A stretch of DNA of 64,000 nt from Azorhizobium oxalatiphilum (GTDB lineage: Bacteria > Pseudomonadota > Alphaproteobacteria > Rhizobiales > Xanthobacteraceae): contig NZ_BMCT01000014.1 of NCBI RefSeq assembly GCF_014635325.1, positions 26,645-90,644 on the forward strand, read 5' to 3'. Both the position numbers and the translations under genes were made by a program. This document shows positions 17,131-26,936 of this stretch, piece after piece; the first letter of the stretch is position 1, and every line of letters begins with the position of its first letter. The notes below the pieces were generated by a model. The model was not told where the DNA came from. It did not search any database and worked only from the letters and a program-made list of their open reading frames with translations.

Positions 17131-18615
17131 TCAGCTGTGGTAGGCGCGCTCGCCGTGCTCGGTGATGTCGAGACCCTCGCGCTCCTTCTCCACCGTGGCG
17201 CGCAGGCCGACGACCGCGTGCACGATGTAGAAGACGATGGCGGAGCCGACGCCCGACCACACGATGGTGAACAGCACCGCCTTGATCTGGGCGATGACCT
17301 GGGTGGCCATGTTGTACTCGGCGACCGCACCGGTGGTGTAGTCGTAGATGCCCGTGCCGCCGAGGGCGGGGCTCACGACGATGCCGGTGGCGATGGCGCC
17401 GACGATGCCGCCGACGCCGTGGACGCCGAACACGTCCAGCGAGTCGTCATAGCCGAAGGCGTTCTTCACCGTGGTGCAGAAGAAGAAGCAGACGACGCCG
17501 ACGACGAGGCCGGAGATGAGGGCGCCCATGATGCCGGCGAAGCCGGCCATCGGGGTGACGGCCACGAGGCCGGCGATGGCGCCGGACACGACGCCGAGCA
17601 TGGAGGGCTTACCCTTGGCGAGCCATTCCACGATCATCCACGACAGGGCCGCGGCGCAGGTGGCGATGAAGGTGTTCATCATGGCCAGCGCGGTGAGGCC
17701 GTTGGCTTCGAGGTTGGAGCCGGCGTTGAAGCCGAACCAGCCGACCCACAGCAGGCCGGCGCCGACCAGCGTGAGGGTGAGCGAGTGAGGCTGGAAGGCC
17801 TCCTTGCCGTAGCCGGTGCGCTTGCCGACGATCAGGCAGCCCACGAGGGCGGCGATACCGGCATTGATATGCACCACGGTGCCGCCGGCGAAGTCGATGG
17901 CGCCCATCTTGTAGAGGAAGCCGGCGTCGCTGAGCACGGCGTCGAGGGCAGCCTGAGCGGCGGCCTTGCCACCCGCGTCAGCGGCAGCGAGGGCCTTGGC
18001 AGCGGCGTCGACCGCATCCGGGCCGGCCCAGTACCAGACCATGTGGGCCATGGGGAAGTAGATGAAAGTGACCCAGAGCGGCACGAAGAGCACCACCGCC
18101 GAGAACTTCACGCGCTCAGCGAAGGCGCCGAAGATGAGGGCCGGGGTGATCATGGCGAAGGTCATCTGGAAAGCGACGAACACCAGTTCCGGAATGGCCA
18201 CGCCCACGGAGAAGGTGCCGCCGGCGGATTCGACGGTGACGCCCTTCAGGAAGGCCTTGGAGAAGCCGCCGAAGAAGTCGTTGCCGCCGGTGAAGGCCAG
18301 CGAGTAGCCGTACAGCACCCAGATGATGCCGACGATGGCCACCGAGTAGAAGACCTGCATCAGCACGGAGAGCATGTTCTTGGAGCGGACGAGGCCGCCG
18401 TAGAACAGGGCCAAGCCCGGCACGGACATGGCGAGCACGAGGATGGCGGACACCAGCATCCAGGCGGTGTCGCCCTTGTTGATGACCGGGGCGGCGGCAG
18501 CGGCCGCGGCGGCGTCCGGGGCCGGGGTGGCGGTCTGCGCCAGCACCGGCAGCGCCAGCGCGCTCGCCGCAAGAAGCGCGGGAATACCCACGCGGGACCA
18601 CGTCTTGAGATTCAT
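17131..18615 (-). CDS. amtB: Ammonium transporter
   Basis: This 494-residue Amt/Mep/Rh channel moves ammonium across the inner membrane. There is a cleavable-looking signal sequence (residues 1-26, ending LAQ), an Ala-rich spacer, then about 11 membrane helices. Family hallmarks include GLALFYGGLVRSKN, VWYWAGPDAV, FAGGTVVHINAG (first pore His region) and DVFGVHGVGGIVGA (second pore His). The C-terminal cytoplasmic tail contains the LDITEHGERAY segment that binds GlnK. It lies 28 bases after glnK in a classic nitrogen-regulated operon. Confidence 0.97.
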   Translation of the reverse strand: MNLKTWSRVGIPALLAASALALPVLAQTATPAPDAAAAAAAAPVINKGDTAWMLVSAILVLAMSVPGLALFYGGLVRSKNMLSVLMQVFYSVAIVGIIWVLYGYSLAFTGGNDFFGGFSKAFLKGVTVESAGGTFSVGVAIPELVFVAFQMTFAMITPALIFGAFAERVKFSAVVLFVPLWVTFIYFPMAHMVWYWAGPDAVDAAAKALAAADAGGKAAAQAALDAVLSDAGFLYKMGAIDFAGGTVVHINAGIAALVGCLIVGKRTGYGKEAFQPHSLTLTLVGAGLLWVGWFGFNAGSNLEANGLTALAMMNTFIATCAAALSWMIVEWLAKGKPSMLGVVSGAIAGLVAVTPMAGFAGIMGALISGLVVGVVCFFFCTTVKNAFGYDDSLDVFGVHGVGGIVGAIATGIVVSPALGGTGIYDYTTGAVAEYNMATQVIAQIKAVLFTIVWSGVGSAIVFYIVHAVVGLRATVEKEREGLDITEHGERAYHS

Positions 18616-18643
18616 GGAAAATGGCTCCTGAAATGAGAAAAGG

Positions 18644-19120
<477 letters not shown>

Positions 19121-19242
19121 ATTCAGGGGGATTACGCGAGTGCGTGCTTATTTTCTCGCCAAGGACCTCTGGAACACGCGTTCGCCGCGAACTTGCCTCT
19201 TTTTATGCCTAAAAAATATCCACAGAGATTACGAATTATGCG

Positions 19243-20106
19243 TCACCCCTCATGGAGGCGCATCAAACCTTCTTGCACCGCCGAAGCAACCAGCACGCCC
19301 TCGCGCGTATATATGGCACCGCGGCAAAAACCCCGGCTCGCCTGTGCCGACGGACTGTCCTGGACATACAGCAGCCATTCGTCCGCCCGGAACGGCCGGT
19401 GGAACCACAGGGCGTGGTCGAGACTGGCCACCTGCAGGTCGGGATCGAACACGCTGCGCCCATGCGGCACCAGCGCCGCCTGCAGCAGCGACAGGTCCGA
19501 GGCATAGGACAGGATGGCCCGATGCACCGCCTCGTCGTCGGGCAGCTTTTCCTTGGCGCGCAGCCAGATGCCGGGTTTCACGTCGGTGGCCTCGCCGGCC
19601 AGGAAGGCGGGGGTCATGCCCACCGGCTTCACCTCAATGGCCTGCAACGCCATCCAGTCGCGGCTGGCGGAAGCCGGGAAGCGGGCCAGCAGCTGCTCGC
19701 GCCATGTCGTATCGGAGGGCAGCTCTTCCGGCTGCGGCACCTTGGGCATGACATCCTGATGGGAGATGCCGTCTTCCCGCACCTGGAACGAGACCGCCAT
19801 GGAGAAGATGGCCTTGCCGTGCTGGATGGCCACCACCCGCCGCGTGGTGAAGCTCTTGCCGTCGCGGATGCGGTCCACCTCATAGACGATGGGGATGCGC
19901 GGATCGCCGCCCAGCAGGAAATAGCCATGCAGGGAATGGGCGGGGCGATCTCCGTCCACCGTGCGCTCTGCCGCCACCAACGCCTGCGCCACCACTTGCC
20001 CACCGAACACGCGGCCTCCGCCGGGAGATCCGCTGCGACCCCGGAACAGATTGATCTCCAATGGCTCCAGATCGAGGATGGCAAGAAGGGTATCGACGTC
20101 GGACAT
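19243..20106 (-). CDS. tesB: Acyl-CoA thioesterase II
   Basis: This 287-residue double-hotdog thioesterase hydrolyses medium- and long-chain acyl-CoA. Recognisable segments include GRVFGGQVVAQALVAA (N-terminal hotdog helix), DGKSFTTRRVVAIQHGKAIF, LDHALWFHRPFRADEWLLY and SRGFCRGAIYTREGVLVAS near the C-terminus. Length matches E. coli TesB (286). It is monocistronic on the minus strand and divergent from the UbiH-like gene, with 274 bases between them. Confidence 0.93.
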   Translation of the reverse strand: MSDVDTLLAILDLEPLEINLFRGRSGSPGGGRVFGGQVVAQALVAAERTVDGDRPAHSLHGYFLLGGDPRIPIVYEVDRIRDGKSFTTRRVVAIQHGKAIFSMAVSFQVREDGISHQDVMPKVPQPEELPSDTTWREQLLARFPASASRDWMALQAIEVKPVGMTPAFLAGEATDVKPGIWLRAKEKLPDDEAVHRAILSYASDLSLLQAALVPHGRSVFDPDLQVASLDHALWFHRPFRADEWLLYVQDSPSAQASRGFCRGAIYTREGVLVASAVQEGLMRLHEG

Positions 20107-20380
20107 GGGGCATACTCGCGGCGGGGCAATGCAGCCGGTTTATCGCCGGCCATGACCGTGAACCAGCCATGCGGCGGCAGGTCGCGTCAAGCTTTGCAGC
20201 GGGGCTCCGATGTGTGGGGTCTTGTGCGCGGTCATCGGGGCGATGACTTAAGCCGGGGGTGATGTCCCTTGGGCCATTTCACCTCCGGGCCGTTTCGCCC
20301 TAGAGGTGTCGGTGCCGAAGCTTCGCCCAAAGGGCGGCGTTTCGTGAGTTCCGGCCCGCAGGGGCCGATGGGAGAGAGGC

Positions 20381-21655
20381 ATGGGTATGGACGGCACGGC
20401 AGGCAACGCGGCGAAGGCCTCCACGGCAGCGGCCGGTATGGAGAAGGCCGACGTGGTGATCGCGGGCGGCGGCCTCGGCGGGCTCAGCCTGGCGCTGGCC
20501 CTGAAGGAGGGCCTCGGCCGGGATGCCGCCATCACCGTCTATGACCCCGGCTTCGGCAAGCCGCTGACCGGCGACAAGCGCTGCTCGGCCATCGCTGCCG
20601 GTGCGCGCCGCCTGCTGACGGTGCTCGGCGTGTGGCAGCAGGTGGGCGAGGCCGCCCAGCCCATGACCATCATGACCGTGACCGACAGCCGCACGCGCGA
20701 CACCGCCCGGCCCGTCTTCCTGACCTTCGACGGCGACGTGGAGCCCGGCGAGCCCTTCGCCTACATGGTGCCCAACGCCATACTTCAGCAGGCGCTGACC
20801 GATGCCGCCATCCGTGCCGGCCTCGACATGCGCACCGCGCCCGTCTCCGGTTTCGTCACCGACCGCTCCGGCGTGACGGTGACGGGGGGCGATGGCGCCA
20901 CCGTGCGCGCGTCCCTGCTGGTGGCCTGCGACGGCGCGCGGTCCCGCCTGCGCAGCCTCGCCGGCATCACCTGCACGGAGTGGGAGTATGGCCAGTCCGC
21001 CATGACCTTCACGGTGGAGCATGAGCGCCCGCATCATGGCGAGGCGATCGAGCATTTCCTGCCCGCCGGCCCCTTTGCCACCCTGCCGCTGCCGGGCAAC
21101 CGCGCCTCCATCGTCTGGACCGAGAAGACCGAGGATGCGCGGCGGCTGGCGGATCTGCCGGACTATCGCTTCCAGGAGGAACTGGAGCAGCGTTTCGGCC
21201 ACAAGCTCGGCTGGGTGAAGGTGGAGGGCAAGCCGCAGGTCTATCCGCTGGGCTTTGCCATGGCCCGCACATTCATCGGCGAGCGGTTCGCGCTTGTGGG
21301 CGATGCGGCGCACCGCATCCATCCCATCGCCGGGCAGGGCCTCAACATGGGCCTGCGCGACGTGGCGGCGCTGGCGGAAGCGATGACGGACGCCGCCCGT
21401 GTCGGCCTCGACTTCGCCTCGCCGCAGGTGCTGGAGCGTTACCAGCGCTGGCGCCGCTTCGACACCTTCGCCATGGGCATGGCCAGCGACACGCTGAACA
21501 AGCTGTTCTCCAACCAGTCGGATGCCTTGCGCATTGTGCGCGACATCGGGCTTGGGGTGGTGGACCGGCTGCCGCGCCTGAAGCAGTTCTTCATCCGCGA
21601 CGCCGCCGGCCTTGGCGGCACGGTGCCGAAACTGCTGCGCGGCGAGGCGCTCTGA
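20381..21655 (+). CDS. UbiH/UbiF/COQ6-family FAD monooxygenase
   Basis: This 424-residue flavoprotein hydroxylase probably acts on the ubiquinone ring. It shows the dinucleotide-binding GGGLGGLSLALAL (about residues 28-40), the DG motif (LLVACDGARSRLR), and the FAD-ribityl motif GDAAHRIHPIAGQGLNMGLRD characteristic of UbiH/COQ6. The N-terminal 20 residues are Ala/Thr-rich and additional. Which ring position (C1, C5 or C6) it hydroxylates cannot be decided; alphaproteobacteria often use one or two enzymes with broadened regioselectivity (UbiL/UbiM). ATG at 20381 follows GGGAGAGGC. Confidence 0.88.
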   Translation: MGMDGTAGNAAKASTAAAGMEKADVVIAGGGLGGLSLALALKEGLGRDAAITVYDPGFGKPLTGDKRCSAIAAGARRLLTVLGVWQQVGEAAQPMTIMTVTDSRTRDTARPVFLTFDGDVEPGEPFAYMVPNAILQQALTDAAIRAGLDMRTAPVSGFVTDRSGVTVTGGDGATVRASLLVACDGARSRLRSLAGITCTEWEYGQSAMTFTVEHERPHHGEAIEHFLPAGPFATLPLPGNRASIVWTEKTEDARRLADLPDYRFQEELEQRFGHKLGWVKVEGKPQVYPLGFAMARTFIGERFALVGDAAHRIHPIAGQGLNMGLRDVAALAEAMTDAARVGLDFASPQVLERYQRWRRFDTFAMGMASDTLNKLFSNQSDALRIVRDIGLGVVDRLPRLKQFFIRDAAGLGGTVPKLLRGEAL

Positions 21656-21721
21656 GGGAAGCGGCCTGCCAGGGCGTGCCGCCCCCGCAAGGGCAGGGCC
21701 GGCTTTTCGGTCCAGCCCTTG

Positions 21722-22597
21722 CTATTGCCCCGGCGTGTCGTCGTTCTCGCCGGCCCGCATGTCGGCCGCGCTCAACATCTGCATCTCGGCCGCCGCGTAG
21801 GTGGCCACCGCACCCCGATTATCGGCGAGCGTGGTCTTGAAGCTGCGCACCCGGGCCCGATCCTGCGGCTGGGCGATGAGATCCACCTGGATCATCAGCT
21901 CGTGCTTTTCCTCCAACGCCTGCCGATAGGCTTCCAGCCGGGCGATGGCGAAGTTCGCCGCCACATAGGGGCAGAGCGGCATCCGGTCCCGGCCGCAGGG
22001 CTGCATCTTGCCGGCGCCGTACAGCCAGACCAGTGTCACCGTGCTGCGCAACGCGTCCGCACGCTGGGACGAGGGCGGGCCGTATTTCTCGATCAGTTGC
22101 GCCTCAAGTTCCTCGCCACGGGGGGCGGCGGACAGGTTCGGGAACTCCACCCGCCGCTGGATGCCGAGCACCGGGCTGCCCGTGGTGGGGAGGCCAAAGG
22201 TGAGCTGGATGTCCTCCCGCGCGCCCGGTGTCTCGCTGCGTGCCATGATCTGAGCGGGCACGGGACGTGAGCGCACCACCATGCCATCGCGCATGAAGGT
22301 CACGGCCACCTGCGGCGCCGGCGTGACGCGGCCGGGATAGGCTTTCATCAGCGCCGCGCGCGCCTCCGCTTCCGGCATGCCGGGGGTGAAGCCGCGCACC
22401 TCGGGCGTGACGCCGGGCAGATCATAGGGCGCGGGTGGGGGCGCCGGCTGGAAGGTGAAATCCTGCGGAAAGGCCGGGCTTGCTGCGAGCAGTCCGGCCA
22501 GCGTGAGGCCGGCGGTCCAGAGCGCCAGGCGGCCGGAGGCCGTGGCTTGTTGCGGCAAGCGACCACGGGGGGAGGGGGCGGCGAGCTGAAGCGGCAT
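21722..22597 (-). CDS. Hypothetical secreted protein
   Basis: The protein has 291 residues. A signal peptide (ALWTAGLTLAGLLAASPAFP) is followed by a Pro-rich stretch and a domain with FTPGMPEAEARAALMKAYPG near the mature N-terminus. The later part is largely alpha-helical. No family is recognised. The ATG at 22597 has a perfect AAGGAGGG ribosome-binding site; a longer frame from 22684 is rejected. Convergent with the UbiH-like gene. No functional clue from neighbours. Confidence 0.65.
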   Translation of the reverse strand: MPLQLAAPSPRGRLPQQATASGRLALWTAGLTLAGLLAASPAFPQDFTFQPAPPPAPYDLPGVTPEVRGFTPGMPEAEARAALMKAYPGRVTPAPQVAVTFMRDGMVVRSRPVPAQIMARSETPGAREDIQLTFGLPTTGSPVLGIQRRVEFPNLSAAPRGEELEAQLIEKYGPPSSQRADALRSTVTLVWLYGAGKMQPCGRDRMPLCPYVAANFAIARLEAYRQALEEKHELMIQVDLIAQPQDRARVRSFKTTLADNRGAVATYAAAEMQMLSAADMRAGENDDTPGQ

Positions 22598-22708
22598 CGT
22601 GCCCTCCTTTCCGAGGGGGCTGCGGGGACGAGGATGTATGCTCCGCGATGCTAAACCCGGCTCCTTGTCCTGAGCTTGCGCCACCGGCCTGGCTCGAACC
22701 GCTGACTC

Positions 22709-23164
22709 TCAGGCCGGGCTGTCGCTGCGGTTCTGGAGGCAGATCAGTGTCTGGGTGGAGGTGGCACAGAGTGTGCGCTTGCTGCCGGCCACGCCGAACA
22801 CGTCGACCCGAGCGATGGTAAGGGTGCGGCCGTTGCGCAGCACCTCGCCCACCGCCACCAGAAACTCGCCATTGCCGGGCACCATGATGTTGATCTTGTA
22901 TTCCACCGTCAGCACCGTGGACGCGGCCGGAAACAGCGTGAAGGCCGCGTAGCCGCCCGCCGAATCGGCAATGGCGCCCACGGCCCCGCCATGGAAGAAG
23001 CCGTGCTGCTGGGTGACGCCCGCCTGATAGGGCAGCACCACTTCCACCCGACCCGGCGTCACCGTGACCAGTTCCGCCCCCAGCGTCGTCATGAAGGGCT
23101 GGCGTGCGAAACTCTCGCGTACCCGGCGCTCGAAATCGGGATCGGCAGGCTCAAAGGCTGGCAT
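22709..23164 (-). CDS. PaaI-type hotdog thioesterase
   Basis: This 151-residue single hotdog domain carries the signature QQHGFFHGGAVGAIADSAGG, with the catalytic Asp in that helix. Family members hydrolyse aryl- or short acyl-CoA esters. The ATG at 23164 (MPAFEPADPDFERRVRESF) is preferred; an in-frame ATG at 23233 would add 23 unconserved residues. It diverges from the TetR gene across a 123-base gap that contains a candidate operator, so it may be regulated by that TetR. Confidence 0.85.
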   Translation of the reverse strand: MPAFEPADPDFERRVRESFARQPFMTTLGAELVTVTPGRVEVVLPYQAGVTQQHGFFHGGAVGAIADSAGGYAAFTLFPAASTVLTVEYKINIMVPGNGEFLVAVGEVLRNGRTLTIARVDVFGVAGSKRTLCATSTQTLICLQNRSDSPA

Positions 23165-23263
23165 CGGCGTTTTCCCCACTGTCGGATCAGTATCCGCTGC
23201 TTCCCAGAAGCACCGGGACGGGACTTTGGACAAGAGGGATTTGTGGGGGCACTTGTCAGTCTG

Positions 23264-23279
23264 CCTACTAGAAGGTAGG
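23264..23279. promoter_or_regulatory. Candidate TetR operator overlapping the tetR ribosome-binding region
   Basis: The arms CCTAC and GTAGG are separated by six bases (TAGAAG), 8 bases before the tetR ATG. The same CCTAC-N6-GTAG pattern recurs at 23920, in front of the next gene. Autorepression is inferred. Confidence 0.5.
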
Positions 23280-23287
23280 TATGTGGA

Positions 23288-23872
23288 ATGACTCGCCCCT
23301 CGACCACCGCCGACGACATTCTAGATTGCGCCCGGACGCTCATCGTCTCGGGTGGTTACAACGGCTTCAGCTATGCCGACATTGCGGCCGTGGTGGGCAT
23401 CCGCAAGGCCAGCATCCATCATCATTTTCCGGCCAAGTCCGACCTCGTTCGCACGCTTGTCGCCCGCTACCGGGCCGAGGCGGCGGCCGGCATAGGGGCG
23501 GTGGATCGCAATGTGCCGGACCCGCTGAACCAGCTCAGGGCCTATGTGGGCTATTGGGAAGCCTGCATCGCGGATGCCAGTGCGCCCTTCTGCCTGTGCG
23601 CGCTGCTGGCCTGCGAGATTCCCGTTCTTCCTGCCGATGTCGTGGCCGAGGTGCGGGCCCATTTCCGGACGTTCTCGGGATGGCTCACCAAGGTGCTGGC
23701 GCGCGGCGTGGCCGAGGGCCGCTTGCGGCTGACCGGCACCCCCGAGGCGGAAGCCGAAGCATTTCTGGCCACCGTTCATGGCGCGATGCTTTCCGCCCGC
23801 GCCTATGGCGATCCGTCCATGTTCGCCACCATCACCCATCCGCTGCTGGAGCGCCTCGTGCGCCCGCATTGA
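23288..23872 (+). CDS. TetR-family transcriptional regulator
   Basis: This 194-residue protein has an N-terminal TetR helix-turn-helix (about residues 8-52: TADDILDCARTLIVSGGYNG, YADIAAVVGIRKASIHHHF). The ligand/dimerisation domain contains a Cys-rich patch (CLCALLACE), typical of the TetR_C groups that respond to electrophiles, though the ligand is unknown. ATG 23288 lies immediately after the inverted repeat at 23264. It likely controls itself, the membrane protein downstream, and perhaps the divergent hotdog thioesterase. Confidence 0.88.
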   Translation: MTRPSTTADDILDCARTLIVSGGYNGFSYADIAAVVGIRKASIHHHFPAKSDLVRTLVARYRAEAAAGIGAVDRNVPDPLNQLRAYVGYWEACIADASAPFCLCALLACEIPVLPADVVAEVRAHFRTFSGWLTKVLARGVAEGRLRLTGTPEAEAEAFLATVHGAMLSARAYGDPSMFATITHPLLERLVRPH

Positions 23873-23919
23873 GAAGGCGCGTGCACGCTGCGCACGAGGC
23901 CTCGAAACAGATCTATTCG

Positions 23920-23935
23920 CCTACCAACTAGTAGA
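23920..23935. promoter_or_regulatory. Second candidate TetR operator
   Basis: The sequence CCTAC, six bases (CAACTA), then GTAGA matches the half-site spacing of the site at 23264. It lies 39 bases upstream of the membrane-protein ATG. Confidence 0.5.
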
Positions 23936-23973
23936 TAGCTTCTCAGAAGCCCTCAGACAGAAGGACGTCTCCC

Positions 23974-24459
23974 ATGTTCGGCATCTCTCCCCTCGGTTGG
24001 CTACACACGCTGGGCAGCCTGCCCGCCATTCCGCTCATGTTCTATATGTTCGCCCGTTATGGGCGCATCGAGCCACGTTCGCTGGCTGGCGTGGCCTATT
24101 TCTTCTTCATGGCTGTCGGCGGGGGCACGGTCTTCCTCGTCGCCCATGCCCCGGTGAGCTACGGCATCGGCGGCGCCACGCTCGTTCTGCTCATCGCTGG
24201 CTTCGGCGTCGGCTTCCTGCCGCTGGGGCGGCTCGGACGCTATGCGGAGACCATCTTTCTGAGCCTGACCGCCTTCCTGCTCATGCTGCCCACGGTCACG
24301 GAAATTCTGCGCCGCGTGCCGGACGGCCATCCCTTCGTTACCGACCTGCATTCGCCTCTGCTGCTCGGTGCGCAGGGCAGCCTGCTGGTGCTGCTCATCC
24401 TCGGCCTCAGCACCCAGCTCTTCGTGCTGGCGCGGCAGGGGAAGAGGGCGATCCGTTGA
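23974..24459 (+). CDS. Hypothetical four-TM membrane protein
   Basis: The protein has 161 residues with four predicted transmembrane helices (about 8-26, 38-58, 64-82, 120-150) and short loops. No catalytic motif and no family are recognised. Its promoter region holds a copy of the inverted repeat found before tetR, so it is probably the main regulated target. A role in export, or in a stress response sensed by TetR, is possible but unsupported. Confidence 0.65.
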   Translation: MFGISPLGWLHTLGSLPAIPLMFYMFARYGRIEPRSLAGVAYFFFMAVGGGTVFLVAHAPVSYGIGGATLVLLIAGFGVGFLPLGRLGRYAETIFLSLTAFLLMLPTVTEILRRVPDGHPFVTDLHSPLLLGAQGSLLVLLILGLSTQLFVLARQGKRAIR

Positions 24460-24555
24460 TGCAGGCCACCGCATGGCGGGCCTGCGCTCCCGTCCCTTGA
24501 CCGTCACCTCGGCGGGTGCGAGCCCTTGGGCCTCTCCCCCCGCCCGAGGGACGTC

Positions 24556-25368
24556 ATGACCGCAGAGCTTGTCGCTATCCACCGCTACCCCGTGAAGGGG
24601 CTCTCCCATGAGGTGTTGGGAGAGATCGCGCTTCAGCCCGGCACATGGTTTCCCGGCGACCGCATCCACGCCATCGAGAACGGCCCCTCGGGCTTCGATG
24701 CGGCGAACCCGGAATATCGGCCCAAGACCGCCTTCCTCGTGCTCATGCGCGACGAACAGCTGGCCGCCCTCGACACGCGCTACGATCAGGCGACCTCCAC
24801 CCTCACCGTGGCGCAGGACGGCAGGACGCTGGCCGAGGGCGACCTCTCCACGCCGGAGGGCTGCGCCGCCATCGAGGCCTTCTTCACCGCCTACATGGGC
24901 GATGACGCCAACGGTCCGTTGAAGGTGCTGAGCTCGCCGGAGGGGCATCGCTTCACGGATTCGCTGAAAGCCGGCTTCGTCTCCCTGCTCAATCTCGCCA
25001 GCGTGCGCGACCTCGAGACGCGCATGGGCACCACCGTCGATCCCATCCGCTTCCGCATGAACCTGCTGCTGGACGGCTGGGAGGCGGGCTCCGAGCTGGA
25101 AATGGCTGGCCGCGTCATTGCCATCGGCGAGACCGTGCGCCTTCAGGTGCTGAAACGCACGGTGCGTTGCGCGGCCACCAACGTGAACCCGGATACCGCA
25201 CAGCGCGACCTCAATGTGGTGAAGGGGCTGGCGCAGGCTTATGGCCATGCGGACTGCGGCATCTATGCCAAGGTGCTGAGCGGCGGGACCATCCGGCCCG
25301 GCGATGCCATCCGCCTCGCAGACGGCGCCCCGGCGCCCAAACTTGCGACCCAGCCGCGCCTTCTTTAA
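24556..25368 (+). CDS. MOSC-domain protein (YcbX-like)
   Basis: This 270-residue protein has an N-terminal MOSC beta-barrel ([16 protein letters not shown]) and a C-terminal MOSC domain. The conserved Cys motif RCAATNVNP is the molybdenum-cofactor ligand in this family (mARC/YcbX group). Such enzymes reduce N-hydroxylated bases with electron donors. The ATG at 24556 ([15 protein letters not shown]) is the family-like start. It lies 96 bases after the membrane protein and 57 bases before hisS. Confidence 0.85.
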   Translation: MTAELVAIHRYPVKGLSHEVLGEIALQPGTWFPGDRIHAIENGPSGFDAANPEYRPKTAFLVLMRDEQLAALDTRYDQATSTLTVAQDGRTLAEGDLSTPEGCAAIEAFFTAYMGDDANGPLKVLSSPEGHRFTDSLKAGFVSLLNLASVRDLETRMGTTVDPIRFRMNLLLDGWEAGSELEMAGRVIAIGETVRLQVLKRTVRCAATNVNPDTAQRDLNVVKGLAQAYGHADCGIYAKVLSGGTIRPGDAIRLADGAPAPKLATQPRLL

Positions 25369-25424
25369 GAGGCGCGCTAACGGTCTTGCGACCTCACATT
25401 TCCAAGAAGAACAGGCATTTTCCC

Positions 25425-26933
25425 ATGGCCTCCGACACCAAGCCGAAAGCGCGCCTGCCGCGCGGCCTCGCCGATCGCGGTGGGGCGGAACTGGTCGCGA
25501 CCCGCGCCATGCTGGAGAAGATCCGCGCCGTCTACGAGCTGTACGGGTTCGAGGCGCTGGAGACCCCCGCCATCGAGTACACCGACGCGCTGGGCAAGTT
25601 CCTGCCCGATCAGGATCGGCCCAACGAGGGCGTCTTCTCCTTCCAGGACGATGACGAGCAGTGGCTCTCGCTGCGCTATGACCTGACGGCGCCGCTGGCC
25701 CGCTACGTGGCGGAGAATTTCGACAAGCTGCCGAAGCCCTACCGCTCCTATCGCAACGGCTATGTGTTCCGGAACGAGAAGCCCGGCCCGGGCCGCTTCC
25801 GCCAGTTCATGCAGTTCGATGCCGATACGGTGGGCGCGCCCACGGTGGCTGCGGACGCCGAGATCTGCATGATGGCCGCCGACACGCTGGAGGCGGTGGG
25901 CATCGCGCGCGGCGACTTCGTCATCAAGATCAACAACCGCAAGGTGCTCGACGGCGTGCTGGAGGCTATCGGCCTCGGCGGCGCGGAGAATGCGGGCAAG
26001 CGCCTGATCGTGCTGCGGGCTATCGACAAGCTGGACAAGATCGGCGCCTCCGGCGTGCGCGACCTGCTGGGCGCGGGCCGCTGGGAGAACCCCAAGGACC
26101 AGAGCGGCGACTTCACCAAGGGCGCGGGGCTGGACGACGACGCCATCGACAAGGTGCTTGCCTTCGTCAATGCCGGCACCGGCACCGAGGGGTTGGCCAA
26201 GCTGGTAGACGTGGTGGGATCGAGCGAGACCGGCCTTGCCGGCATCGCCGAGCTGCGCGAGATCGCGGCCCTCGTGGCTGCTGGCGGCTATGACGACGGG
26301 CGCATCGTCATCGACCCCTCGGTGGTGCGCGGCCTCGAATATTACACCGGCCCGGTCTATGAGGCCGAACTCACCTTCGAGGTGAAGGACGAGAAGGGCC
26401 GCCCCGTGCGCTTCGGCTCGGTGGCGGGCGGCGGGCGCTATGACGGCCTCGTGGCGCGCTTCCGGGGCGAGCCGGTGCCGGCCACCGGCTTCTCCATCGG
26501 CGTCTCGCGCCTGCTGCATGCCCTCGCCCATCTCGGCAAGATGGAGAGCGATGCGGAGATCGGCCCGGTGGTGGTCCTGGTCATGGATCGCGATCGCGCC
26601 GCCGACTACATGGCCATGGTGGCGAAGCTGCGCGCCAACGGCATCCGCGCGGAGATGTATCTCGGTGGCGGCGGCATGAAGCCCCAGATGAAATATGCCG
26701 ACAAGCGCAACGCGCCGGCCGTCATCATTCAGGGTTCGAACGAAAAGGACGCCGGCGAGGTCCAGATCAAGGATCTGGTGGAGGGCGCGAAGATCGCCGC
26801 CTCCATCGCCGACCATGCCGAATACCGCTCCGCCCGTCCGGCGCAGTTCTCGGTGAAGGAAGATGAGATGGTGGATGCCATCCGCGGCATTCTGGAACGC
26901 CGCGCCGAGCCGACGCTGGGGTTGGCGGACTGA
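25425..26933 (+). CDS. hisS: Histidyl-tRNA synthetase
   Basis: This 502-residue class II aminoacyl-tRNA synthetase attaches His to tRNA-His. Class II motif 2 is seen as [19 protein letters not shown], and the histidine A motif as [13 protein letters not shown]. Motif 3 is in [10 protein letters not shown], followed by GFSIGVSRL. The C-terminal anticodon-binding domain begins near residue 380. The family usually has 420-500 residues, so this is a normal long form. ATG 25425 ([15 protein letters not shown]) is used; the frame is open further upstream but those residues overlap MOSC. The stop is 3 bases from the stop of the convergent DMT gene. Confidence 0.95.
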   Translation: MASDTKPKARLPRGLADRGGAELVATRAMLEKIRAVYELYGFEALETPAIEYTDALGKFLPDQDRPNEGVFSFQDDDEQWLSLRYDLTAPLARYVAENFDKLPKPYRSYRNGYVFRNEKPGPGRFRQFMQFDADTVGAPTVAADAEICMMAADTLEAVGIARGDFVIKINNRKVLDGVLEAIGLGGAENAGKRLIVLRAIDKLDKIGASGVRDLLGAGRWENPKDQSGDFTKGAGLDDDAIDKVLAFVNAGTGTEGLAKLVDVVGSSETGLAGIAELREIAALVAAGGYDDGRIVIDPSVVRGLEYYTGPVYEAELTFEVKDEKGRPVRFGSVAGGGRYDGLVARFRGEPVPATGFSIGVSRLLHALAHLGKMESDAEIGPVVVLVMDRDRAADYMAMVAKLRANGIRAEMYLGGGGMKPQMKYADKRNAPAVIIQGSNEKDAGEVQIKDLVEGAKIAASIADHAEYRSARPAQFSVKEDEMVDAIRGILERRAEPTLGLAD

Positions 26934-26936
26934 CCT

